Part shown: positions 15,790-23,282 of the stretch, piece by piece | How positions within the stretch are numbered: the first letter of the stretch is position 1 | How the letters are laid out: the number at the start of each line of letters is the position of its first letter | Assembly (NCBI GenBank): GCA_002428485.1 | Contig: DIWM01000001.1 | Span: 1-51,762 of the forward strand | Direction of reading: 5' to 3' | DNA length: 51,762 nucleotides | Source: Deltaproteobacteria bacterium UBA6106 | GTDB lineage: Bacteria; Desulfobacterota; Syntrophorhabdia; Syntrophorhabdales; Syntrophorhabdaceae | Position numbers and translations under genes: made by a program | The notes under the pieces: generated by a model | What the model was told of the DNA's origin: nothing | Seen by the model: the letters and a program-made list of their open reading frames with translations, nothing else | The model's database searches: none

Positions 15790-16880
15790 TGGGGTCAGCC
15801 CTTGACATTTGACAAATCAGTTTTTATCTTCTCGTACTTTTTCCGCAGCTCCTTATCGGCATTCAATTCCCCTTCAAAACGTTCAACAATCTTGCTGACG
15901 GCGGAGTAGCTCAGCTCTCCAAAAAACTGGCCAATCTCACTGTTCGTGTATGAGGTCTGCTTCTTCAAGATGGTGATCACAAAGGAGCGAATACGATTAT
16001 GTTTTCCATGGATCTCTTTGGCCGAGATGTGGAGCATTGAACATATCAGATGAACAACCTCCTCCAGAGAGAGCGAAGCATGTAATTGTCTGCGCGCCGA
16101 TACGTCTTTTTTGTGGAGCGTTTCCGGCGCAAGCTTTTTCAGTGAATCCTGAATGAACTGTTTTGTGCCAAGGATCATACCGCCATACACTTTTGAGAAA
16201 GGGTTCTTTATTTCTTCCGTGAGTCCTTGTTCTACGAATGCCCTGTAAAGAGAAGGGGCTTTCTTTTTCTCGGTTGAGATCATGGAGAGGATAAGATCTC
16301 GCGCAACAATTGCATCAGATTCGGACGCAACATATGAACGGTAACTGCTGAACGGATACTCTTCGGGTCTTTCCGCCATATTTGCCTTTACCGGATTAAG
16401 ATGAATATACCGTGATAGCTCCAGGAGATAACTGTCCTTCTCGATAAGAATCGCTTTATACCGCCCCTGGAAGAGATGGCCTGACCGTTGCCTTTTTTTG
16501 TTGAAATACGTAGAGTAGGAACTAATGATGGTATGAATAACTCTGCTCAGGTTCCCTTCCGGCGTCTCGATAAGAAGATGTATGTGGTTGGACATAAGGA
16601 CATACGCATGGAGGATGAATCGATGTTTCTCCTGAGAATGTTTGACGTATTCTCTGAACTTATTGTAATCAGTCGTGTTGAGGAAGATTTTTTTTCGCTC
16701 ATTTCCCCTGGCGGTAACGTGGTAAAAAGCCCCTCTGTACTGGATGCGCAATGGTCGCGCCATACAAACCTCCTTGGTCACCGGCTCAGCCGGCAGGCGG
16801 ATTCAGCCAATCAGAATACGGTAGAACAGATCATAGCAGAGTATGGCTGATGATTTGTCAAATGTCAAGGGCTGACCCCA
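15790..16880. mobile_element. RAYT-type element with 30-bp perfect inverted ends
   Basis: The segment is bounded by identical 30-base sequences in inverted orientation at 15790-15819 and 16851-16880, starting TGGGGTCAGCCC. One Y1 transposase gene lies between them. The left repeat contains the last codons and the TGA stop of that gene. Flanks are T-rich (cttttt before, attggtttttttt after), and no clear target duplication is visible. IS200/IS605 and RAYT elements usually rely on end hairpins, so the two ends may be REP-like recognition sequences. Confidence 0.8.
15795..16763 (-). CDS. REP-associated tyrosine (Y1) transposase
   Basis: This 322-residue protein starts MARPLRIQYRGAFYHVTARGN, the standard opening of RAYT transposases. 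It carries the HUH motif in SNHIHLLIE, the region SSYSTYFNKKRQRSGHLFQGRYK, and SRYIHLNPVKANM. A C-terminal extension (about 225-320) resembles the DnaA-type helix-turn-helix found in longer RAYTs (NSEIGQFFGELSYSAVSKIVERFE). The ATG at 16763 follows AAGGAGG at good spacing; an in-frame start six codons earlier overlaps that site and is less likely. The frame is intact, so the element may be active. Confidence 0.92.
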   Translation of the reverse strand: MARPLRIQYRGAFYHVTARGNERKKIFLNTTDYNKFREYVKHSQEKHRFILHAYVLMSNHIHLLIETPEGNLSRVIHTIISSYSTYFNKKRQRSGHLFQGRYKAILIEKDSYLLELSRYIHLNPVKANMAERPEEYPFSSYRSYVASESDAIVARDLILSMISTEKKKAPSLYRAFVEQGLTEEIKNPFSKVYGGMILGTKQFIQDSLKKLAPETLHKKDVSARRQLHASLSLEEVVHLICSMLHISAKEIHGKHNRIRSFVITILKKQTSYTNSEIGQFFGELSYSAVSKIVERFEGELNADKELRKKYEKIKTDLSNVKG

Positions 16881-16895
16881 ATTGGTTTTTTTTGG

Positions 16896-17666
16896 TTACA
16901 GGTTAAATTTGATAGTGCTGGTAAAAGGAGTGCCACCAATTGTACCTGAAAAAGTCAATGTATAGTTCCCTCGCAGATTGCCCCATGACTCCGAAAATCC
17001 TATAGCCCACCAACTTGAAGCATCCGTATTGTGAGAAGAAGATGAAGTCAAGGTGATAGTGTTTGGTATAGTAACAGTGGGCCCTGAATAAAGATTATCC
17101 CAACCCCAACCCCACCAATGCAATGCCCAATTCCAAACCTCTTCCAAGTGTACTGTTCCTGTACCGCTTCGGTTTAATGACATACCTGTGATTGTAAGAC
17201 TCTGGGAACCATTGTTGATGAACGAGATATATATGTAGTTAGAATTGTAATAAGGTGAGGTGCCTGGATAAATAGTTATTTTAGAAGTTTGACTAACGAA
17301 TTGATGTCTGAATTCATTAATCCTGATTTCCCTAACCGCACCTAGGTAATTGCCTTTTGATGTTAGTCTATCTTGGGCAGTATTGTATGTCACCGTGAAT
17401 TGACCGATCCCTCCCACCCCTGTCAATGTTACTGTAGTATCGGTAGTAGGATATGGGCCATAATCGTATATGATATACCTTGTAGCCCACTCCACACCGG
17501 TATTGGCGAGGTTAAGGGCGTTATACGAATTTACCTGAAACGGTAACCCTTTGTGCTTTGCTCCCATCAAAGAGGCGATGCTTGCCCCGATGAGGCCTGT
17601 TATCGTCATTATGATAACAAGCGCAATAAGGGCGAATCCTTTTTTATTGAATAATAAAATCTTCAT
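16896..17666 (-). CDS. mshP: Minor prepilin, MshP/PilX-like, Trp-rich
   Basis: This 256-residue protein has a type III signal (KKGFALIALVIIMTITGLIG), with cleavage predicted after G10. The residue at mature position 5 is Ala instead of Glu, as in PilX and MshP. NLANTGVEWATRYI at about 52-65 is the typical helix end. The C-terminal half is Ser/Thr-rich and beta-like, with a striking Trp cluster (VWNWALHWWGWGWDNLY) and another WW further on. It overlaps the preceding prepilin gene by 23 bp and is the last of four. The mshP name rests on gene order and signal type. Confidence 0.8.
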   Translation of the reverse strand: MKILLFNKKGFALIALVIIMTITGLIGASIASLMGAKHKGLPFQVNSYNALNLANTGVEWATRYIIYDYGPYPTTDTTVTLTGVGGIGQFTVTYNTAQDRLTSKGNYLGAVREIRINEFRHQFVSQTSKITIYPGTSPYYNSNYIYISFINNGSQSLTITGMSLNRSGTGTVHLEEVWNWALHWWGWGWDNLYSGPTVTIPNTITLTSSSSHNTDASSWWAIGFSESWGNLRGNYTLTFSGTIGGTPFTSTIKFNL

Positions 17667-18165
17667 AGTATCCTTTATACAAAGTGGCTTGATTTTTGAG
17701 GCAGACCCTCGTTCCGTATGATTGCGCGGGTATGCCCTGGGAAGGTATGGCGTTCGTTGTCAATGCAACCGTGCAACAATTGCTGGCACAGATCCCGCTA
17801 AAGCTCGCGATATTCTTTCCCATGACCCGGCTCCCGGAGGTGGATATTCTATTGAGCTGAGACCCTGAGAGCGCGTATGTGATCGAAGTCGAGCTGCTGT
17901 CTTGAAGGGTTGCATGAGACAGGGTCAACGCAAGCGTCGATGCGCCCCAAGAGGCGCTTTGAGAATCGCGTAATTCCCGTGTAATCCGCTCCAATATATA
18001 TGCTGCCTCTCCATGCAATGCCTGGGAGTATTTTGCCATCTGGTAGGTCTTTACGCTATTTATCAGAAAGGAGAATGTAAAGACGCTGACGATGCTCAGG
18101 ACAACAACGACCGTCACAACTTCTATGAGGGTGAATCCTGCGTTTCTTTTGAATACCTTCCCCAT
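17644..18165 (-). CDS. mshO: Minor prepilin, MshO-like
   Basis: This 173-residue prepilin has a classic signal RNAGFTLIEVV with cleavage after G10 and Glu at mature position 5, followed by a hydrophobic helix and RITRELRDSQSASW. The C-terminal part holds a Cys-rich SGICASNCCTV segment. It is third in the order mshC-D-O-P. Such minor pilins initiate or cap the pilus fibre. The start overlaps the stop of the preceding gene by one base. Confidence 0.85.
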   Translation of the reverse strand: MGKVFKRNAGFTLIEVVTVVVVLSIVSVFTFSFLINSVKTYQMAKYSQALHGEAAYILERITRELRDSQSASWGASTLALTLSHATLQDSSSTSITYALSGSQLNRISTSGSRVMGKNIASFSGICASNCCTVALTTNAIPSQGIPAQSYGTRVCLKNQATLYKGYYEDFIIQ

Positions 18166-18584
18166 TATCCCCTTCTCGACACAATCGTTTGAACTGTATG
18201 CGTATATCCTGTCCCTGCCGGCGGGGTCACCGTTACGGTAAGCATGATGTAATCTGATGGGCCAGATGTAACAAAAGTCCCTGCACTGTATTGGACATAA
18301 TCACGCCTCCATGTACAGGAATACCCTGCGGGTATGCTTGCCCCTATATCTGAACAGCTAGTTGTTGTGTCAATTGCAAGCTGGTTAAAACCTCTTTGTA
18401 CTGCATTTTCCATCGTCTCCTCTGCAACAAACCTTGCCCTGAGAGTCCCTTCGGGATACGCCGCCTTGCCCATTGATGCCGTAAATGCCATATAGGTAAG
18501 AGGCACGAAGATGCCGGCGATAATAATAAATATAATAAGCTCTATGAGAGTGAGGCCCTTACGATTCATGGCCGGCAAGCTCAT
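18165..18584 (-). CDS. mshD: Minor prepilin, MshD-like
   Basis: This 139-residue prepilin has the signal MNRKGLTLIELIIFIII (cleavage after G10, Glu at mature position 5). RARFVAEETMENAVQRGF follows, a pattern typical of PilV/MshD proteins, and then a short globular part with two cysteines. AGGGAG lies six bases before the ATG at 18584, and this start overlaps the upstream gene by four bases. Confidence 0.83.
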   Translation of the reverse strand: MSLPAMNRKGLTLIELIIFIIIAGIFVPLTYMAFTASMGKAAYPEGTLRARFVAEETMENAVQRGFNQLAIDTTTSCSDIGASIPAGYSCTWRRDYVQYSAGTFVTSGPSDYIMLTVTVTPPAGTGYTHTVQTIVSRRG

Positions 18585-19003
18585 TGTGCACTCCCTGTAA
18601 TGGCGGTTATTGTGATCGGACTCCCCGCCGAGAGGGTGATCGAACGGTTCGTGGTCCCGATGTTAGGTTCACCTAAAGAATTGAAAGAAAGCGTATTACC
18701 AAAAGTTGTTGACACTATAGTGATCTTACCAGGTAGATTTTTTTGCTCAATAACGTTATTGCTTGCGTCACGTATGCTATATGTGCCCGAGCCATTAGTA
18801 AAAAGAATATTCTGCGAGCTCCCCAACCCCATCGCGCGCATCTGGACGTACCGGATATCGGCGATCAACTGGTCCGCTGCTATCGTACTGTAGTCTCCGG
18901 TCGTAAAAGGATTTCTAAAGACAAAAGATACTGTGAGCATGCCCAGCACCAGCATTACTATGATGAGCTCGACGGAGGTGAAGCCCTTATTAAACCGGCT
19001 CAT
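18581..19003 (-). CDS. mshC: Minor prepilin, MshC/GspH-like
   Basis: This 140-residue prepilin has the signal MSRFNKGFTSVELIIVML and a GspH-type body (ADQLIADIRYVQMRAMG, then a beta-rich C-terminus). The ATG at 19003 is chosen because an in-frame ATG seven codons upstream lies inside an intergenic heptamer repeat and would add residues with no role in a prepilin signal. No strong ribosome site is visible. It is the first of four minor prepilin genes; no major pilin gene is present in the window. Confidence 0.82.
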   Translation of the reverse strand: MSRFNKGFTSVELIIVMLVLGMLTVSFVFRNPFTTGDYSTIAADQLIADIRYVQMRAMGLGSSQNILFTNGSGTYSIRDASNNVIEQKNLPGKITIVSTTFGNTLSFNSLGEPNIGTTNRSITLSAGSPITITAITGSAQ

Positions 19004-19004
19004 A

Positions 19005-19209
19005 GTTCTTGGCTCATGGCTCATGGCAGAATACCCGTAATTCGTAATTCTTAAACAGCAATCCGTTCAATGTTCTACGTTCAACGTTACGGCAGAAAAG
19101 ACTGAACGAACCGGAGGAGCGGAGAGCGGAGAGCTGAGAGCAGAGAGCAGAAACCCTTTTAGATTGGCTCATGGCAAGTCCGATATTCGATGATCGATCA
19201 TCGACATTC
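19005..19209. repeat. Five different heptamer families in one 230-bp gap
   Basis: The gap holds GCTCATG units (19005-19025), the linker GCAGAATACCC, GTAATTC twice (19037-19050), TTCWAYG three times (19066-19086), NGAGAGC four times (19121-19148) and GAYNWTC four times (19182-19209). Each is read directly and each has a period of exactly seven. The families are unrelated in sequence. No gene is seen between 19025 and 19254. Confidence 0.88.
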
Positions 19210-19254
19210 GAAGGTGACGACTGATCGATGAAAGCCGGCAACGTACATGCGATC

Positions 19255-19701
19255 TCATAAGTAATCACTGAGAACCATTATCTGGATCTCTTTTACCTTT
19301 TTCAGCTTCTTATCGTTTGTAAGAAAGACATCAGCTCTTACATGAATCGCGGCGGCAATTTGAAGCGCATCTATAGTTTTCAGTGCCGGATATTTCCCTC
19401 TTAGCTTCCCTGCCTTGTCGGCAATGTCCTCTGATATCTCAACCAGCTTGATATTGCCTCCGAATTTGAGAAAGTCTGCCAATTTTCCGGCAAGCTTCAA
19501 GTCTCCAGCCTCAATCGGTTTAGGCAGGACCCCGGTGAGTGTTATCACGGAAGAAAAGGCTATCAGCCTTCCTGTTTGAAAATCCTTTACGACCTCTTTC
19601 ACGAGGGGACCGAATTGCGGGTGTGCTTCTATGTAATAGATAATCGGCGCCGTGTCGATAAAAATGGAATGTACATTTTTGATCTCTCGTGAGAGGCTCA
19701 C
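19255..19701 (-). CDS. PIN-domain (VapC-like) toxin with a lost catalytic Glu
   Basis: This 148-residue PIN-domain ribonuclease has the first catalytic Asp (D16 in FIDTAPIIYYIE), D111 (KTIDALQIAAA) and D130 (FLTNDKKL). The place where relatives have Glu, in the S.xTl.Ev pattern, reads SSVITLTGVLPKP, with G57. The codon is GGG (19531-19533), one transition away from GAG. The toxin may therefore be weak or inactive. It overlaps the antitoxin gene by 4 bp. Confidence 0.88.
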   Translation of the reverse strand: MSLSREIKNVHSIFIDTAPIIYYIEAHPQFGPLVKEVVKDFQTGRLIAFSSVITLTGVLPKPIEAGDLKLAGKLADFLKFGGNIKLVEISEDIADKAGKLRGKYPALKTIDALQIAAAIHVRADVFLTNDKKLKKVKEIQIMVLSDYL

Positions 19702-19919
19702 GCCCTATCCTCTCTCGAACGGCTTACATATTTTTGAGCATCTTCTTTCCATAGTCCCTTGCCGAGTCCGTAGAGCTTTCCCCAGTCGAGTTCCTTTTTA
19801 GTTGTTAATACGGTCCTTCTCAACTGCCGTGTTAACTTCTCGACCAGTCTCAACTGTTCTTTCAGGGTTAAGCTTTCTATGGCTCTCTCAATGTTCTCAA
19901 TGGCAGTCTGTTTCCTCAT
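19698..19919 (-). CDS. Antitoxin partner of the PIN toxin
   Basis: This small 73-residue protein is rich in charged helix (IENIERAIESLTLKEQLRLVEKLTRQLRR), with a Trp-containing tail (LDWGKLYGLGKGLWKEDAQKYV) that probably wraps the toxin. GAGG lies six bases upstream of the ATG. The four-base overlap with the PIN gene is typical of type II toxin-antitoxin pairs. The DNA-binding family is not clear from sequence alone. Confidence 0.75.
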   Translation of the reverse strand: MRKQTAIENIERAIESLTLKEQLRLVEKLTRQLRRTVLTTKKELDWGKLYGLGKGLWKEDAQKYVSRSREDRA

Positions 19920-20019
19920 TTCAAACCTCTTTATTGTCTCAATATTATAACGCCACTTTGAAAATCTTCAATATAAATCAAAAAAACAGTCACGTAAAAC
20001 CGGCTAAGGCGATACACCC

Positions 20020-20033
20020 GTAATTCGTGAGGC
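20020..20033 (+). repeat. Short GTRAKKC heptamer run
   Basis: GTAATTC and GTGAGGC follow the ACACCC junction directly and end 13 bases before the stop codon of the RelE-like toxin gene. Confidence 0.6.
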
Positions 20034-20046
20034 GCGTGGAAACAGC

Positions 20047-20322
20047 TCATCGTCGTCCCTTCTTCAAATCCCTGTAAAAGTTTTCATGAATGCCCAGGGC
20101 GAGGAGATACAGGGTATTGCCGTCATGCTCGTATGCCGGCAGGTAAAGCTGGTCCTGAATGCGGAACTTATGAACGCGGACGCCCGCGAGGTCGCCTTTT
20201 TTCTCTTCCCCGCAGGACGGCTCTGACGCAATACGTTTTACCGCCGCATTAACTGCCGTCAACTGGTGGGAGTGTAATTTATTGTAGCTCCTGCGGAAAT
20301 ACGGGGACTGTACGATGGTCAT
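20047..20322 (-). CDS. RelE/ParE-superfamily toxin
   Basis: The product is a 91-residue protein starting MTIVQSPYFRRSYNKLHSHQ, with RVHKFRIQDQLYLPAYEHDGNTLYLLALGIHENFYRDLKK, the usual RelE/ParE beta-sheet and C-terminal helix. The ATG at 20322 overlaps the antitoxin stop as ATGA, which argues against the longer frame that begins inside the antitoxin gene. It probably acts on mRNA at the ribosome or on gyrase; the sequence does not decide between them. Confidence 0.85.
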   Translation of the reverse strand: MTIVQSPYFRRSYNKLHSHQLTAVNAAVKRIASEPSCGEEKKGDLAGVRVHKFRIQDQLYLPAYEHDGNTLYLLALGIHENFYRDLKKGRR

Positions 20323-20537
20323 TTTTTCTTGCTGAACTCGAAGGGTTCGAACTCTCCCCGCTGTCTGGCAACCAGCACATCCCGTATGAACTCTATGGGC
20401 AGATCCGGGTTGTCGAGGGCGGCCTTTCCGATCTTTGCCCAGTAAGCAACCTGCAATGGGGCGGTCCTGCATTCCGCCTTTGCGCTCTGCTTGGCCTGTT
20501 CGTACAGATCGTCATCTATGCGTATGGCAATACCCAT
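20319..20537 (-). CDS. ParD-like antitoxin
   Basis: This 72-residue protein starts MGIAIRIDDDLYEQAKQSAK and includes PLQVAYWAKIGKAALDNPDLP, matching the ParD-like antitoxin family with a ribbon-helix-helix N-terminus. The ATG at 20537 lies five bases after AGGAGG; a GTG six bases further upstream overlaps that site and is rejected. It is coupled to the toxin gene by a four-base overlap. Confidence 0.85.
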   Translation of the reverse strand: MGIAIRIDDDLYEQAKQSAKAECRTAPLQVAYWAKIGKAALDNPDLPIEFIRDVLVARQRGEFEPFEFSKKK

Positions 20538-20601
20538 AAACACCTCCTGCTACAATTGTAGCATATCGTAACAAAAAGGACAAGCCTATGCTCAGTACCT
20601 G

Positions 20602-20739
20602 TCACATCCTGTCAATAAGCTTATGCGTTCCCACAAAGTACAGCTTATAGGTATTGCCTTCCCTTTTAAAGATACACCGATAGCCCCTATCGACGTAGAA
20701 CTCCCAGAAGTCCGCGCCCTCTGTCTGGTGGATCTGTAT
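20602..20739 (-). pseudogene. C-terminal remnant of a RelE-like toxin gene
   Basis: The minus strand from 20739 down to the TGA at 20602-20604 encodes about 45 residues with the pattern FWEFYVDRGYRCIFKREGN and LYFVGTHKLIDRM, the end of a RelE-superfamily toxin. A TGA precedes this frame directly and the N-terminal half is missing; the upstream DNA is heptamer-type repeat. It is interpreted as a decayed toxin gene. Confidence 0.65.
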
Positions 20740-20792
20740 TCAATAACCAAACAAAACCTCTCCGGCATGATCTCCCGTTTGGGTATTCGGTC

Positions 20793-20877
20793 ATTGGTTA
20801 TTGGATGTTAATTGGTGATTGATGTTTGGTTATTGGTGATTCAGCTTCTGCCATGAGCCATGAGCTATGAACTATGA
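20793..20877. repeat. ATTGGTK and GAGCYAT heptamer runs
   Basis: ATTGGTT/ATTGGAT at 20793-20806 and four units at 20811-20838 (ATTGGTG, ATTGATG, TTTGGTT, ATTGGTG) precede a four-unit GAGCYAT-type run at 20850-20877. The latter ends next to the glycosyltransferase stop codon at 20884. Confidence 0.8.
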
Positions 20878-20883
20878 GCTGTT

Positions 20884-21564
20884 CTATCTGAACACGTTGT
20901 ACTTCACTATCGTGAAGAAGGCCTTGATGCCGTCGCGCCAGGTTATCTTCTTTCCTTCCTCGTAGCTCCTGCCGTAGTAGGATATGGGGATCTCGAAGAC
21001 CCTGAAATGTCCCTTCGCTATCTTCGCGGTGATCTCGGGCTCGAAGCCGAACCTGTTGGACTCTATTTTGATGTCCTTCAACACTTCTCTTTTAAAGACC
21101 TTGTACCCGGTCTCCATATCGGTGAGGTTGAGGTTGGTGAACATATTGGACAGCAGCGTCACTCCCATGTTGCCTATGTAGTGCCAGAAATAGAGCACCC
21201 TGTGAGGCCCGCCGAGGAACCTTGACCCGTAGACGACATCGGCCTTTCCTTCGAGGATGGGCTCCAGCAGCTTCGGATAGTCCCGCGGGTCGTACTCGAG
21301 GTCCGCGTCCTGTATGATGATGATATCGCCCTTCGCGCGCGCAAAACCCTCCCGCAGGGCGGCTCCCTTGCCCTGGTTTACCTCCTTGAGGACAACCGTG
21401 ATGTTCGGGTCTTTCAAGCCCTTAAGGATATCCCTGGTGCCGTCAACAGACCCGTCGTCGACGATGATGATCTCCTTCTCGTAAGGCGTCTCCTGCACCC
21501 TCTTTATCGCATCGTTTATAAAATTGACTTCGTTATAGGCCGGAATAATTATGGATAATAACAT
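20884..21564 (-). CDS. Family 2 glycosyltransferase (DPM1/DPG-synthase-like)
   Basis: This 226-residue GT-A enzyme probably moves a sugar from a nucleotide donor to a polyprenyl phosphate. It has SIIIPAYNE, IIIVDDGSVDGT, QGKGAALREGF, the metal-binding DADLEYDP, YGSRFLGG and the TDMETGYKVFKREVL segment typical of dolichyl-phosphate mannosyltransferase relatives. It has no C-terminal membrane domain. The ATG at 21564 is preferred over a GTG two codons earlier. It lies between repeat-filled gaps and may supply sugars for surface glycans or pilin glycosylation; that is inference. Confidence 0.9.
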   Translation of the reverse strand: MLLSIIIPAYNEVNFINDAIKRVQETPYEKEIIIVDDGSVDGTRDILKGLKDPNITVVLKEVNQGKGAALREGFARAKGDIIIIQDADLEYDPRDYPKLLEPILEGKADVVYGSRFLGGPHRVLYFWHYIGNMGVTLLSNMFTNLNLTDMETGYKVFKREVLKDIKIESNRFGFEPEITAKIAKGHFRVFEIPISYYGRSYEEGKKITWRDGIKAFFTIVKYNVFR

Positions 21565-21594
21565 GTTCACCCGATCATGTAATCTATAAAACCC

Positions 21595-21654
21595 GTAAGT
21601 CGTGAGTCGTAAGGGGTGAGGGGTTTAATCCACTGACGCCTTACGCCTGACGGC
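21595..21654. repeat. GTRAGKS heptamers followed by their inverted array
   Basis: Four units (GTAAGTC, GTGAGTC, GTAAGGG, GTGAGGG) at 21595-21622 follow an AAAACCC junction. After GTTTAATCCAC the reverse complement runs at 21634-21654 (TGACGCC, TTACGCC, TGACGGC). The two arrays could pair imperfectly. Confidence 0.8.
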
Positions 21655-21715
21655 TTTCTTTTGTTTCAATTATACTTACCTGTGACTTCAATGCAAGGAA
21701 ATTGTAATGAACACC

Positions 21716-21780
21716 GTGAAAGGTGAAAGGTAAAAGGTAAAAGGTTTTAAACATTTCACATTTCACCTTTTACTTTTCAC
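21716..21780. repeat. Inverted GTRAAAG heptamer arrays forming a hairpin
   Basis: Four direct units (21716-21743) are followed by GTTTTAAAC and four reverse-complement units (21753-21780, ATTTCAC to TTTTCAC). The arms can pair over about 28 bases with few mismatches. The hairpin lies in the divergent region 69 bp before the MshM-like gene. Confidence 0.85.
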
Positions 21781-21848
21781 AATATCGTTTGATATTTATT
21801 CTCAAAATTATTTGAAATAATACGGGCAAGTGTGTCATAGTTGTATTT

Positions 21849-23282
21849 ATGGAAATACCTTATCTCGAATATTTTGGTTTTTCTGAAAAACCGTTCGGGA
21901 TGTCTCCTGACCCTGCCTTCTATTACGAGTCGAATGAACACAAAAAGGCCGTCGATTACCTGACCTTTTTCCTCTCTCAGAAAGAGGGTTTCGCGCTGAT
22001 ATACGGCGACGTAGGCTCCGGCAAGACAACGGTTTCCCGCATCTTCATAAATTCCCTCCCCCGCGAGACTTACAACACGGCGCTCATCCTCAACCCTGTT
22101 ACCGACGACACGGAGTTTATGAAGGAGCTCCTCAGGGAATTCTACGTTCAGGATATTCCCTCCACAAATAAGGAGCTTTACGACACGCTGCGGCTTTTCC
22201 TCCTTGAAGAATTCAAGAACGGGAAGGAGAACGTGCTTGTCATCGACGAGGCGCAGCTTCTTTCCTACGAGCTCCTCGAATTCATACGCCTCTTGTCCAA
22301 CATCGAGACGGACAAGCAGAAGATCCTCCACACTATCTTCTTTGCCCAGCCTGAATTTATCGAAAAGCTCAAGGCGCAGAACATGAGGCACCTCGCCCAG
22401 AGGATCACCGTCACTTACGGCATAGAGCCGCTCACGCTGAACGAAGTAAAATCGTACATCAATTACCGCCTCTACAAGGCAGGTTCGAAGGGGCCGCTGG
22501 AGTTCCAGGACCGGGCGGTCAGGCTGATACATATTTCATCGAAGGGGTTCCCCCGGCTCATCAATTACATCTGCGACAGGTGCCTTCTCGCCATCTATGC
22601 CCAGTCATCTCACACGGTGGACGGCCACGTCGTGTCAAAGGTGCTTCTCGAGGAGAGCATCTCCCTCGGGTCTGTTAAAAAACAAAACGACATAAGTGGG
22701 CTCCGGTCAAATTACATGGCCCCTGCCATTGTTATTATTTTCGTTTTGATCCTTGGCGCCATCGGGTACTATCTTGTCTCTACGGGAACCATGGACCGCT
22801 TCTTTGTAAAAAAGACCCTATCGGCCCAGAAGGAAACCGCCGTCGCGCAAGCGGAGCCTGCGGCGAAGGCAGAAACGACCTTGAAAACCGAAGCGCCTAT
22901 AAAGGCCGAGACGCCTATAAAGACCGAGGCACCCCCAAAGGTAGCACCTCCGTCAACAGCAAAGGCGCCCGTCAAACAAGAGGCCGCACCGGCGCCGCCT
23001 GCAAAGAAAGCGGAGCCGAAAACGATTCCTGAAAAATCTAAGGCGGAAAGCGTTGCACAGAAAACAGCGCCGTCAACCAGGCAAGCGGTTGTCATAAAGG
23101 ACGCCGCAAATGTACGGATAGCCCCAGGCCTGGAATCCCTCCGGATCGGCATGATATTCAAAGGGGCAACCTTGAGGGTCGTGGGGGAACAACCCGATAA
23201 TAATAACGCCAAATGGTACAAGGTCATCCTTTACGAGAACAAGGAAGGCTGGATATCGGAAAGCGTAGTATCAGTAAAATAG
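21849..23282 (+). CDS. mshM: MshM/ExeA-like AAA ATPase with periplasmic SH3 domain
   Basis: This 477-residue protein opens with YLEYFGFSEKPFGMSPDPAFYY, the ExeA/MshM signature. Walker A is GDVGSGKTT (53-61) and Walker B VLVIDEAQ (129-136). A membrane segment (about 291-311) leads to a Lys/Ala/Pro/Glu-rich spacer (325-408) and a bacterial SH3 domain (411-477, NVRIAPGLESLRIGMIFKGATLRVV), which probably binds peptidoglycan. ExeA-type proteins help secretins through the cell wall, working with GspB/MshN-like partners; here the likely partner is encoded at 8975-10060. No ribosome site is visible before the ATG. Confidence 0.9.
   Translation: MEIPYLEYFGFSEKPFGMSPDPAFYYESNEHKKAVDYLTFFLSQKEGFALIYGDVGSGKTTVSRIFINSLPRETYNTALILNPVTDDTEFMKELLREFYVQDIPSTNKELYDTLRLFLLEEFKNGKENVLVIDEAQLLSYELLEFIRLLSNIETDKQKILHTIFFAQPEFIEKLKAQNMRHLAQRITVTYGIEPLTLNEVKSYINYRLYKAGSKGPLEFQDRAVRLIHISSKGFPRLINYICDRCLLAIYAQSSHTVDGHVVSKVLLEESISLGSVKKQNDISGLRSNYMAPAIVIIFVLILGAIGYYLVSTGTMDRFFVKKTLSAQKETAVAQAEPAAKAETTLKTEAPIKAETPIKTEAPPKVAPPSTAKAPVKQEAAPAPPAKKAEPKTIPEKSKAESVAQKTAPSTRQAVVIKDAANVRIAPGLESLRIGMIFKGATLRVVGEQPDNNNAKWYKVILYENKEGWISESVVSVK

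Noticed and set aside
19014..19268. Open frame of 84 codons upstream of mshC
   Set aside because: It is made almost wholly of heptamer repeats, has no ribosome site and no recognisable protein features.
20322..20472. Longer start for the RelE-like toxin
   Set aside because: The extra 50 codons overlap the antitoxin gene in another frame; the ATGA overlap at 20319-20322 is the normal arrangement.
21595..21780. Intrinsic terminators before mshM
   Set aside because: The hairpins lack a T tract and lie between divergent genes, where no transcript needs to end.
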